DNA from: Pseudomonas marginalis
GTDB taxonomy: Bacteria; Pseudomonadota; Gammaproteobacteria; Pseudomonadales; Pseudomonadaceae
NCBI RefSeq assembly: GCF_001645105.1
Contig: NZ_LKEG01000060.1
Location: 204-44,268, forward strand
DNA: 44,065 nt
Reading direction: 5' to 3'
Shown piece by piece: positions 15,335 to 24,216 of the stretch (the first letter of the stretch is position 1; each line of letters starts with the position of its first letter). The position numbers were made by a program, and so were the translations under genes. The notes beneath the pieces are model-generated. The model did not search any database and was not told where the DNA came from. It was given only the letters and a program-made list of their open reading frames with translations.

Positions 15335-18300
15335 ATGAAGCATTCCTCCCGCCTGCCGGCCAGCTTCCCCCTTACCGCCGCCCAACAGGACATCTGGCTC
15401 GACCAACTGCGTGCAGGTGACTCACCGCTGTACAACATCGGCGGTTATGTGGACTTTGCCGGCGCCGTCGACCCGAACCTGATGCAGCGTGCCATCGAGC
15501 TGCTGGTGGCCAAGCACGATGCGTTGCGCACGCAATTGCACAGCGACGCCAACGGCCTGCCTCGGCAGACCTTCGCCGCCACGGTGGCCGTGGACCTGAC
15601 GCTGCACGACGTGAGTGCAGCCCCCGACCCGCACGCCGCCTGCCACGCCCTGATGCAGGCGCAAATGGCCTTGCCGTACGCGCTGCAGGGCGCGCCACTG
15701 TTCCGCTTCTTGCTGGTCAAGCTGGATGCCGATCACTACCGCCTCGGCACCCAGGCCCACCATCTGATTCTCGACGGCTGGGGCTTCGGCCAAATGCTGC
15801 AATCCCTCGCACGGCTGTACACCGCCCTGGCGCAAGGCCAACAGCCGGAGCCGCTGGCGCCGTCCTATATCGACTTTATCGACGCGGACGAGCGCTACCG
15901 TGCCTCGGCTCGCTATGCCCGCGACCGCGCCTATTGGCTGGCCAAGTACCCGGTGCTGCCGGAACCGCTGCTGACCCCGCGGCACGCCGCCAAGGCGTCC
16001 AGCAACACCCTGGTGCAAGCGTTTCCGGCGGCCCTGCTCAACCGCATGGAGCAGGTGGCCAACCGTTACCAGGCGTCGGCATTTCATGTGCTGCTGGCGG
16101 CGATGTATGTGTATTTCACGCGCACCGCCCAGCGCCAGGAGTGGGTGGTGGGGCTGCCGATTCTCAACCGTTCCAATGCGCAGTTCCGTTCGACCGTCGG
16201 GCTGTTCACCCAGGTCAGCGCAGTACGGTTGCAGTTCGATGAGCAGTTGCCGTTCAGTGCCGTGGTGCGTGGCGTGCGCGACCAGCTCAAGCAGGATTTC
16301 CGCCACCAGCGTTTTCCCCTGAGTGAGATGAACCGTGAGTTGGGCGTGCGCCGCAGCGATCGCGGCCAGTTGTTCGACCTGTCGGTGTCTTACGAGCAGG
16401 ACGACCATGAGCTGCGCTACGGCGCCACCGAGGCGCGTGCGGTCAAAGTCTCCAACCACCATGAGCCGCTGCCGCTGGCGATCCACTTGCGCAGCAACCG
16501 CTACCAGGACACCGCGTGCCTGCATTGCGTGTACAACGAGGCGTACTTCGAGTACGACGAAGTGCTCGCCCTGGCGCAACGCTTTACCTGGCTGCTGGAG
16601 CAAGGGCTGGAAAACCCTGCGTTGAAGCTCAGTGATTTCTCGGTGGTGACGCCCGCCGAACAGGCCCGGTTGCACCAGTGGAACGCCACCACCCAGCCCG
16701 GTACGCAGCCGCAGACCCTGCACGCGCGCATCGAAGGCCAGGCCGCGCGCACGCCGGACGCGGTGGCGGCGGTTTATCAGGGCCGGCAGCTGAGCTACGC
16801 CCAACTCAACCAGCAGGCCAACGCCCTGGCCCATCAACTGCTGGAGCGTGGCGTACAGCCGGACGACCGCGTGGTGATCCTGGCGCGGCGCGGGCTGGAC
16901 ACGCTGGTGGGGTTGCTGGCGATTCTCAAGTCCGGCGCCTGCTACGTGCCCGTCGACCCGGCCCATCCGGCCGAACGCCTGAACTACTTGCTGCAAGACA
17001 GCGATCCGGTGGTGGTACTGACCCAGCATGACCTGCTGCACCGTCTGCCTGCGCTGGATGTGCCTGTGCTCCAACTGGACCGCCCGACCTTTCACTTGGG
17101 CACCAACCCCCGCGTAGCGGTCAGCCCCTCCCACCTTGCCTACGTGATCTACACCTCAGGCTCCACCGGCTTGCCCAAGGGCGTGATGGTCGAGCACCAC
17201 ACTGTCTCGAACCTGGTGGACTGGCATTGCCGGGCCTTTGACCTGCACGCCGGCAGCCACACCGCCAGTGTCGCCGGGTTTGGTTTTGATGCGATGGCCT
17301 GGGAAGTCTGGCCGGCACTGTGTGTGGGCGCCACGCTGCACCTGCCGCCCGCCCATGACGGCGCCGAAGACATCGACGCGCTGCTCAGCTGGTGGCGCGC
17401 GCAGCCGCTGGACGTGTGCTTCCTGCCGACGCCTGTGGCCGAATACGCCTTCAGCCAGGGCCTGCAACACCCAACGCTGCGCACCCTGCTGATCGGTGGC
17501 GACCGTCTGCGCGCTTTCCCCCAGGCGCAGTCCTTTGCCGTGATCAACAACTACGGCCCCACCGAAGCCACGGTGGTCGCCACCTCCGGCCGCATGGACG
17601 TGGGCAAGCCGCTGCATATCGGCGCGCCGATCGCGAATGCCACCGCGTACGTGCTCGACGAGCAGCAACGCCCGGTGCCCATCGGCGTAGCAGGGGAGTT
17701 GTACGTGGGGGGCAAAGGGGTGGCGCGCGGCTACCTGAACCGCCCCGATCTCAGCGCCGAACGCTTTCTGGATGACCCTTTCACCCAGGGCCGGATGTAC
17801 CGCACCGGTGACCTGGCGCGCTGGCTGCCGGACGGCAACCTGGAATACCTGGGGCGCAATGACGACCAAGTGAAAATCCGTGGCGTGCGCGTCGAGCTGG
17901 GCGAAATCGAATCCGCGCTGGCCGCCCACCCGCATATCCAAGAGGCCGTGGTGCAGTCGCGCGAAGGGCAATTGCTGGCCTGGTTCGTGCCGCGTGAAGC
18001 CGTGCCGATCGAGGCCTTACGCAGCCACCTGCAAGCTTCGCTGCCCGACTACATGCTACCGGCCGCCTACCAGCCAATGGACGCGCTGCCCCTGACCGCC
18101 AACGGCAAACTCGACCGCAAGGCGTTGCCGGCACCCAGCCAGGACGCCTTCGTCACACGCCGGTATGAAGCCCCGCACGCGGGCGTGGAAACAGTCTTGG
18201 CGCAGCTGTGGGCCGAGCTGTTGCACGTGCATCAGGTGGGCCGCCACGACCACTTTTTCGAACTCGGCGGGCATTCCTTACTGGCGGTGCAATTGGTGCA

Positions 18301-21300
18301 ACGCATGCGCCAGGTCGGGCTGCGCGCCGATGTGCAGGTGTTGTTCGGCCAGCCGACCCTGGCGGCATTGGCGGCGGCCAGTGACTACAGCGAGGTGGAT
18401 GAGGCGGACCTGGCCGAACCGGATCAGGCCAGCCTGGCGCTGATCGTCGCCGGCATCCCCGGTGGCGCGGCTAATGTGCAGGCGGTCTATCCGCTGGCGC
18501 CGTTGCAGGAAGGGTTGCTGTACCACCACCTCACCGATGAGCACGACCCCTACCAGCAGCAGGCGCTGTTCAGCTTTGCGCGACGCGAGCAATTGGACGC
18601 GTTTGCCCAGGCCTTGCAACAGGTGATCAACCGCCACGACATCCTGCGCACCAGCCTGGCGTGGGAAGCCCTGGAGCAACCGATGCAGGTGGTCTGGCGC
18701 CAAGCACAGTTGCGCGTCGAACCGCTGCGCGAGGGGCATGAGCCGCTGGATTTGCGCCAGGCGCCGCTGATGGCCCTGGACTATGCCGAAGAGCCGCAGC
18801 AGCAACGCTGGGTCGCGCGGCTGCGCTTCCATCACTTGGTCAACGACGCCACCTCGACCACGCTGCTGATGCAGGAAATCCGCGCCCACTTGCTCGGTCA
18901 ACAGGCGCAACTGCCGGCGTCGGTGCCGTACCGCAATGTGGTGGTGCAAGCCCGATCACCGGCGCGCCAGGCAGGGCATGAAGCGTTTTTCCGTGAGCAG
19001 TTGGGGGATGTGGACGAGCCGACCCTGGCGTTCGGTCTACAGGCGCGCCAGGCGGATCGGGCGCAAACCGACGAAGCCGAACGCGCACTGGGCGACCGTC
19101 TGCATCAGCGCGTGCGGGCACAGGCGCGTGGGCTGGGCGTGAGCGCCGCCAGCCTGTTCCATCTGGCTTGGGCCCAGGTACTCAGCCGTGTCGCGGGCCG
19201 CGATGATGGGGTGTTCGGCACTGTGCTGCTCGGCCGTTTGCAGGCCGGTGAGGGCGCCGACCGCGCCTTGGGCATGTTCATCAACACCTTGCCGCTGCGG
19301 GTGCGCCTGGCCGGGCGGACGGTGGCCGATGCCCTCACGGACACCCACACCCAGCTCAGCGCCTTGCTCGCCCATGAACAAGCCTCCCTTGCACTGGCCC
19401 AACGCTGCAGCAGCGCGTCGCCGTTGTTCAACAGCCTGCTCAATTACCGGCACACCGACGCCGAGCGCGACCTGAACCTGGTGCGGGGCATCGCCTTGCT
19501 CAGCAGCGAAGACGTCCTCAGCTACCCGCTGATGCTGACCGTGGACGATATCGCCAGCGGCTTCCGAATCAAGGCCAAGGCCCCGCGCAACGTTGGCGCC
19601 GGGCGCCTTTTGGATTACCTCGAAACCGTACTGGTCAACCTGGTGGACGCGTTGGAGCAGGCGCCGCAAAGGCCATTGCGCGAGGTGCAGGTGCTACCCG
19701 CCAGTGAGCTGAAAACCCTGCTGGTGGACTTCAACACGACCGCCACCGACTACCCCGACACCCTCACCGTGCAGGCGCTGTTCGAAGCCCATGCGCGGCA
19801 GATCCCCCACGCCGTGGCGGTGCAGGCCGGCACGTTGCAACTGACCTACCGCGAACTCAACGAACGCGCCAACCAGCTGGCCTTCCACTTGCGCGAACGT
19901 GGCGTTCAACCGGACTCTCGCGTGGCGCTGTGCGTCGAGCGCGGACTGGACCTGGTGGTGGGCCTGCTGGCCATCCTCAAGGCGGGCGGCGCCTATGTGC
20001 CGCTGGACCCCGGCTACCCGCGTGAGCGTCTGGCCTACATGCTTCACGACAGCCAACCGGTGGCGCTGCTGGTACACGCCGCGACGCGCGATTTGCCGGG
20101 CGAGGTGTCGATCCCGGTGATCGACTTCGACCACTGTGCCTGGCGCCAGGCACCCATCGGCAACCCGCTGGTGCCGGGTTTGAGCGTCGCCAACCTGGCC
20201 TACGTCATGTACACCTCGGGCTCCACCGGCACGCCCAAAGGCGTGATGATCGAACATCGCGGCCTCGGCAACCTGCTGCACTGGGGCTCGCAACTGTGCC
20301 CCAACGCTGAAGGCGGTGCGCTGTTGCAACGGGCGCCGTTCAGCTTCGACGGTTCGGTGTGGGAGCTGTTCTGGCCGCTCGCCAATGGCATGCGCCTGGT
20401 ACTGGCACGCCCCGATGGGCATCGCGAGCCTGCCTACCTGGCGCAGGTGATTCGTGAGCAGCAGATCACGGTGATCAAGTTCGTGCCGGCGATGTTGCAG
20501 CAGTTCCTTGAACTGGAAGAGTCGGCCCTGTGCACCAGCCTCACCGACGTATTGTGTGGCGGCGGCGAGCTCACCGAAGCCCTGGCCCGTGGCGTGCAGG
20601 AGCGATTGCCCAAGGTGCGCCTGCATAACGTCTACGGCCCCACCGAGGCCACGGTCGACAGCAGCGCCTGGACGCTGGAACCGGGCGCACCGGTGCCCGC
20701 GCTGCAACTGCCGATCGGCCGGGCGATCAACAATACCCGCTTGTATGTGCTCGACGCGCAGGATTCGCCGGTGCCGATGGGCGTCAGCGGGCAGCTGCAT
20801 ATCGGTGGCGTCGGCGTGGCCCGTGGTTATCTGGGGCTTGAGCAGATGACCGCCGAGCGCTTTATCGACAGCCCGTTTGTGCAAGGGGATCGGCTGTACC
20901 GCACCGGCGACCTGGTGCGTTACCTGCCGGATGGCAATCTTGAGTTTCTCGGGCGCAATGACTTCCAGGTCAAACTGCGCGGTGTGCGCCTGGAACTGGG
21001 GGAAATCGAGTCACGGCTGGCGGCGCATCCGGCGTTGCGCGAAGTGGCGGTGTTGATTCGGGAAGAGCGGCTGGTGGCGTATTTCACCGTGCGTGCCGAC
21101 GCGCCGAGCCTGGAAGCGCTGCGCGCTCATGTGCTGGAGCAATTGCCGGAGTACATGGTGCCGGCGGCGTTTGTGCGGCTTGATGAAATGCCCCTCAACC
21201 CTGCGGGCAAACTCGACCGCAAGGCATTGCCGGCGCCGGGGTTGGAGGCGGTGGTGAGCCGAGCGTATGCCGCACCGATCGGGGAAGTGGAGACCGTGAT

Positions 21301-21556
21301 GGCCGGGATCTGGGCGGAGGTCTTGAAGCTGGAGCGGGTAGGGCGGCATGACCATTTCTTTGAACTGGGCGGGCATTCGTTGCTGGCGGTGAACCTGGTG
21401 GCGCGAATGCGCAAGGCCGGGTTGGAAGTGGATGCGCGGAGCGTGTTCAGCCAGCCGACGTTGGCGCAACTGGCGGCGTGTACCTTGACGCAGGTAAAGC
21501 GTGTGGAGATCCCGCAAACCGCCATTCCTCAACTCAATCGCCGTCGCAGGATCTGA
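15335..21556 (+). CDS. viscA: Two-module nonribosomal peptide synthetase, viscosin-group initiation enzyme
   Basis: This 2073-residue enzyme has the order C1-A1-T1-C2-A2-T2 and no thioesterase. C1 carries HHLILDG (H142-G148) and, as the first domain, probably attaches a 3-hydroxy fatty acid. A1 has the pocket residues D-A-W (from D652), then F, L, G, N, V, V: the Leu code of Pseudomonas lipopeptides. A2 has D-G-W (from D1672), K, L, G, V, V, D, which I read as Glu/Gln-like. Carrier serines are S981 and S2015 in LGGHSLL. C2 starts like dual condensation/epimerisation domains (YPLAPLQEGLLYHH) but has an altered motif. GAAGGA precedes the ATG at 15335. The size and two-module build match ViscA, MassA and WlpA, whose partner synthetases are encoded at a distant locus. 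The exact product cannot be told from this gene alone. Confidence 0.93.
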   Translation: MKHSSRLPASFPLTAAQQDIWLDQLRAGDSPLYNIGGYVDFAGAVDPNLMQRAIELLVAKHDALRTQLHSDANGLPRQTFAATVAVDLTLHDVSAAPDPHAACHALMQAQMALPYALQGAPLFRFLLVKLDADHYRLGTQAHHLILDGWGFGQMLQSLARLYTALAQGQQPEPLAPSYIDFIDADERYRASARYARDRAYWLAKYPVLPEPLLTPRHAAKASSNTLVQAFPAALLNRMEQVANRYQASAFHVLLAAMYVYFTRTAQRQEWVVGLPILNRSNAQFRSTVGLFTQVSAVRLQFDEQLPFSAVVRGVRDQLKQDFRHQRFPLSEMNRELGVRRSDRGQLFDLSVSYEQDDHELRYGATEARAVKVSNHHEPLPLAIHLRSNRYQDTACLHCVYNEAYFEYDEVLALAQRFTWLLEQGLENPALKLSDFSVVTPAEQARLHQWNATTQPGTQPQTLHARIEGQAARTPDAVAAVYQGRQLSYAQLNQQANALAHQLLERGVQPDDRVVILARRGLDTLVGLLAILKSGACYVPVDPAHPAERLNYLLQDSDPVVVLTQHDLLHRLPALDVPVLQLDRPTFHLGTNPRVAVSPSHLAYVIYTSGSTGLPKGVMVEHHTVSNLVDWHCRAFDLHAGSHTASVAGFGFDAMAWEVWPALCVGATLHLPPAHDGAEDIDALLSWWRAQPLDVCFLPTPVAEYAFSQGLQHPTLRTLLIGGDRLRAFPQAQSFAVINNYGPTEATVVATSGRMDVGKPLHIGAPIANATAYVLDEQQRPVPIGVAGELYVGGKGVARGYLNRPDLSAERFLDDPFTQGRMYRTGDLARWLPDGNLEYLGRNDDQVKIRGVRVELGEIESALAAHPHIQEAVVQSREGQLLAWFVPREAVPIEALRSHLQASLPDYMLPAAYQPMDALPLTANGKLDRKALPAPSQDAFVTRRYEAPHAGVETVLAQLWAELLHVHQVGRHDHFFELGGHSLLAVQLVQRMRQVGLRADVQVLFGQPTLAALAAASDYSEVDEADLAEPDQASLALIVAGIPGGAANVQAVYPLAPLQEGLLYHHLTDEHDPYQQQALFSFARREQLDAFAQALQQVINRHDILRTSLAWEALEQPMQVVWRQAQLRVEPLREGHEPLDLRQAPLMALDYAEEPQQQRWVARLRFHHLVNDATSTTLLMQEIRAHLLGQQAQLPASVPYRNVVVQARSPARQAGHEAFFREQLGDVDEPTLAFGLQARQADRAQTDEAERALGDRLHQRVRAQARGLGVSAASLFHLAWAQVLSRVAGRDDGVFGTVLLGRLQAGEGADRALGMFINTLPLRVRLAGRTVADALTDTHTQLSALLAHEQASLALAQRCSSASPLFNSLLNYRHTDAERDLNLVRGIALLSSEDVLSYPLMLTVDDIASGFRIKAKAPRNVGAGRLLDYLETVLVNLVDALEQAPQRPLREVQVLPASELKTLLVDFNTTATDYPDTLTVQALFEAHARQIPHAVAVQAGTLQLTYRELNERANQLAFHLRERGVQPDSRVALCVERGLDLVVGLLAILKAGGAYVPLDPGYPRERLAYMLHDSQPVALLVHAATRDLPGEVSIPVIDFDHCAWRQAPIGNPLVPGLSVANLAYVMYTSGSTGTPKGVMIEHRGLGNLLHWGSQLCPNAEGGALLQRAPFSFDGSVWELFWPLANGMRLVLARPDGHREPAYLAQVIREQQITVIKFVPAMLQQFLELEESALCTSLTDVLCGGGELTEALARGVQERLPKVRLHNVYGPTEATVDSSAWTLEPGAPVPALQLPIGRAINNTRLYVLDAQDSPVPMGVSGQLHIGGVGVARGYLGLEQMTAERFIDSPFVQGDRLYRTGDLVRYLPDGNLEFLGRNDFQVKLRGVRLELGEIESRLAAHPALREVAVLIREERLVAYFTVRADAPSLEALRAHVLEQLPEYMVPAAFVRLDEMPLNPAGKLDRKALPAPGLEAVVSRAYAAPIGEVETVMAGIWAEVLKLERVGRHDHFFELGGHSLLAVNLVARMRKAGLEVDARSVFSQPTLAQLAACTLTQVKRVEIPQTAIPQLNRRRRI

Positions 21557-21768
21557 AGTGGCGGGCGGGCCCTGAAGGGGCTGGCTGAAAGCATTCAACT
21601 TACTGCGGGCAAGGGCCTTATAACTCGAATGTTTTCGGCTATGCGATTCAGCTATTGGATTGTTCATGAGGTAATGCCTTTAATTCGGGACCTAACTCAT
21701 TGTTGTTCGAAATAAATCAGCGCTGTCTGGCGTTGTAATGAGTCATCGTTGCGCCTTAGAGATTAGCC

Positions 21769-22695
21769 ATGAGCAACCCCGTTGCCCCCGAGCCTTTGAT
21801 CCGCCTGGTTGGCCTGTGCAAGACGTATGGTGCCCAGCAGGCGCTGGATCAAGTCACCCTGGATATTTACCCGGGCGAGGGGGTGGCCTTGCTCGGTGCC
21901 ACGGGAGCGGGCAAATCGACCTTGGCCAAGGTCCTCAGCGGCAGCCTGGCGCCGGATAGCGGCGAACTGTGGGTCGAGGGCCAGCGCCAACGCTTTACCT
22001 CGCCGTTGTCGGCACGCCGGCTCGGCATCGTCGCCGTGCATCAACGGCCCGACGATGCCATCGCCCCCGGCCTGAGCGTGGCCGAGAACCTGTTGCTCGA
22101 TGAGCTGGGGCAGCCCGACGCGGATTTTCTGCTCAACCGCAAAAGCCTCCTGCAACGTGCCGAAGCCATCGCCGCCGGGCTGGGCCTGGACCTGCCGCTG
22201 CAACACCCGGTCGAACGCCTCGGCCAGGCGGACCGTCAACTGCTGGTACTGGCGCGTGCCTTTGCCCAGCAACCCAAACTGCTGATCCTTGACGAACCGA
22301 CGGCGGCCTTGTCGGAAACCGACGCCGAACGCCTGCTCGGCCTGATCGACAGCCAGCGCGCACGCGGTGTGGCCATCCTCTACATCTCCCAGCGCTTGTC
22401 CGATCTGCAACGCGTCACCAACCGCGCGCTCGTGTTGCAAGCCGGACGCCTGACCGGCGACCTCAATACCCGGCACTTGCCGAGCGCGGCGTACACCCTG
22501 TTCGGGGAGGTGGCCGAGCATCCTGCGGTGCCCCCTGACAAGGCCTTGCCGGTGCCGTTTCTGGAGCGGTTTACCCGCGCCGGGTTTATCCGCAACCGGG
22601 CGGAGGGGCGGGCGGTACAGGAGCACGTGGCCGGGTTGGGGGGTAGCCTGGGGCCTATCGGCACCGTGGACCCCGGCAAGGCTCGCAAGACCTGA
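21769..22695 (+). CDS. Orphan, degenerate sugar-type ABC ATPase
   Basis: This 308-residue protein resembles the N-terminal half of RbsA/MglA-type ATPases, which are normally about 500 residues with two nucleotide-binding domains. Walker A GATGAGKST (43-51) and Walker B LLILDEP (171-177) are intact. The signature reads LGQADRQ (151-157) instead of LSVAEQQ. The H-loop reads YISQRL, with Gln208 in place of the usual His. The last 60 residues match nothing I know. No permease or binding-protein gene is adjacent. It may be a remnant, a regulator, or a protein borrowed by another transporter. It starts 212 bases after the synthetase stop, and its stop directly abuts the stop of the convergent glycosyltransferase gene. 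Confidence 0.85.
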   Translation: MSNPVAPEPLIRLVGLCKTYGAQQALDQVTLDIYPGEGVALLGATGAGKSTLAKVLSGSLAPDSGELWVEGQRQRFTSPLSARRLGIVAVHQRPDDAIAPGLSVAENLLLDELGQPDADFLLNRKSLLQRAEAIAAGLGLDLPLQHPVERLGQADRQLLVLARAFAQQPKLLILDEPTAALSETDAERLLGLIDSQRARGVAILYISQRLSDLQRVTNRALVLQAGRLTGDLNTRHLPSAAYTLFGEVAEHPAVPPDKALPVPFLERFTRAGFIRNRAEGRAVQEHVAGLGGSLGPIGTVDPGKARKT

Positions 22696-24216
22696 TCAGC
22701 GCGGCGATGGGATAAACGCCACGCTGCCTCCCTCACGCTTCGCAAACCACCGCTCGCCGTTGTCCGGCTGTGTGGTGATCACGTGATGATCCGCGCCCAG
22801 GTAGGCCAGTGGCGTTGGGTCGTCCTTGGAGAATTGCGCAACGATAATCGTGTGTTGCGGGTCGAAATTCTGGCCGCTGGTGTTGGCCAGCCAGGCCATG
22901 AACGCGGCGCTGTCGCCCTGGCGCGGGAAGTCCTGGGTTTCGGCTACGTAGTAGAAGGGTTTGCCGTGGTTTTGCAGGTACAGAGGCAGTTTGTTGTCGA
23001 CTTCCACCAGCACCATCTGCCATTGGTTCCACGGTGCTGTTTGGGTCGCCTGGGTTTCCACGTCCTCGGCAAAACGCGTCACGCCGCCATTGCCGTTGGT
23101 CCAGGGATACAGCACCCCGAGCACCAGTAGCATCAGCACGGCGGCGCTTGCGAAACCTTTCTGCCAGCGCGGCCAACTCGCCGGGTTTTTCGCCAGCCGT
23201 TCACTCACCCACCAGGCCCCCAGCAACTGCGCGAACGGCACCAACGGCAGCACGTAGTAACTGCGTCGGCTGCCACTGGCGGTGAAGAACACGAACAGCA
23301 ACCCCAGGCCCCACACCAGCCAACGTACGTTGGGCGGGGTCTGGCGCCAATGCCGCAGCGCCAGCCACAGGCCAAGCAGCCAGCACGGCACCCATGGCAG
23401 GGTGTAGGCGGGCAGGTAGATCAGGTACGTGTAGATCGGGCCCATGTGGTCGAACGGGTCGAAAAAGCGCACCACGTTTTCGCGGAACACCAGCGCCAAG
23501 CCACTTTCGCCGTAGCTGGGTGCGCCGTAGACATGGGACAGCACGAACGGCACGGCATACACCGCGCCCGCCATCAGCAGGGCGAGTGGCAGGCGCAGGT
23601 TGAGATGGCGTTTGTAGCGATGCTCACTGAGCAGGTGCGGCAGCAGCACCAGGCCGGGCAGCACAAAGCCGATCAAGCCCTTGAACAGGGAGGTCACCGC
23701 CAACAACAGAAAGAACACGGTGTAGCGCCCAAGCCGTGTGTCCTGCGGCCCGCGCCAATACCACCACACGGCCGCCAGTACGCCGCACACCGTGAGCACG
23801 TCCGCCGTGGCTACACGCGCCCAGAACAGAAAGTAGAAGGTGGTGGCGAGCATCCAGCCGGCAATCAGCCCGGTGCCCTTGCGCAACAGTTGTTCGCCGA
23901 TCAGGTAGATCAGCCACACGCTCAGCCAGGCGCCGATCACGGACGGCAAACGTAACGACCACGGGCCGAGGCCGCCCATCGCGTGGGCGGTCGCGGTGAT
24001 CAGCCAGTAGGAAGGCAGGGGCTTGTCGTAATAGGGCACGCCTTTGAGATACGGGTCGAAGTAGTCGCCGCTTTGCAGCATCTGCAAGGCAATGTTGGCC
24101 CAGCGGGTTTCGGGGCCCCACAGGTCGCGTGCGCCGAGGCCGGCGAGCAGCAGCACGGCCGTGACACCCAGCAATACCACCAGGGCGCCGCGTTCGGTTT
24201 TCCAGAAGGCCGCCAT
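22696..24216 (-). CDS. ArnT-like GT39 family membrane glycosyltransferase
   Basis: This 506-residue polytopic inner-membrane protein has the PMT/ArnT fold: about 11-12 hydrophobic segments followed by a periplasmic C-terminal domain. Motifs YYDKPLPSYWL and SLRLPSVIGAWLSVWLIYLIG parallel ArnT. In the first periplasmic loop it reads WGPETRWANIALQML, where ArnT has WIPDETRYAQISQEML, so the Asp of the usual DE pair is missing. Such enzymes move a sugar from undecaprenyl phosphate to lipid A or another outer acceptor. The start shares one base with the arnT stop (TGATG), showing coupling. It may transfer a different sugar or act with ArnT. Confidence 0.88.
   Translation of the reverse strand: MAAFWKTERGALVVLLGVTAVLLLAGLGARDLWGPETRWANIALQMLQSGDYFDPYLKGVPYYDKPLPSYWLITATAHAMGGLGPWSLRLPSVIGAWLSVWLIYLIGEQLLRKGTGLIAGWMLATTFYFLFWARVATADVLTVCGVLAAVWWYWRGPQDTRLGRYTVFFLLLAVTSLFKGLIGFVLPGLVLLPHLLSEHRYKRHLNLRLPLALLMAGAVYAVPFVLSHVYGAPSYGESGLALVFRENVVRFFDPFDHMGPIYTYLIYLPAYTLPWVPCWLLGLWLALRHWRQTPPNVRWLVWGLGLLFVFFTASGSRRSYYVLPLVPFAQLLGAWWVSERLAKNPASWPRWQKGFASAAVLMLLVLGVLYPWTNGNGGVTRFAEDVETQATQTAPWNQWQMVLVEVDNKLPLYLQNHGKPFYYVAETQDFPRQGDSAAFMAWLANTSGQNFDPQHTIIVAQFSKDDPTPLAYLGADHHVITTQPDNGERWFAKREGGSVAFIPSPR

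Noticed and set aside
15422..17134. 570-codon minus-strand frame opposite the synthetase
   Set aside because: It lies wholly within the C1-A1 coding region and shows no recognisable domain.
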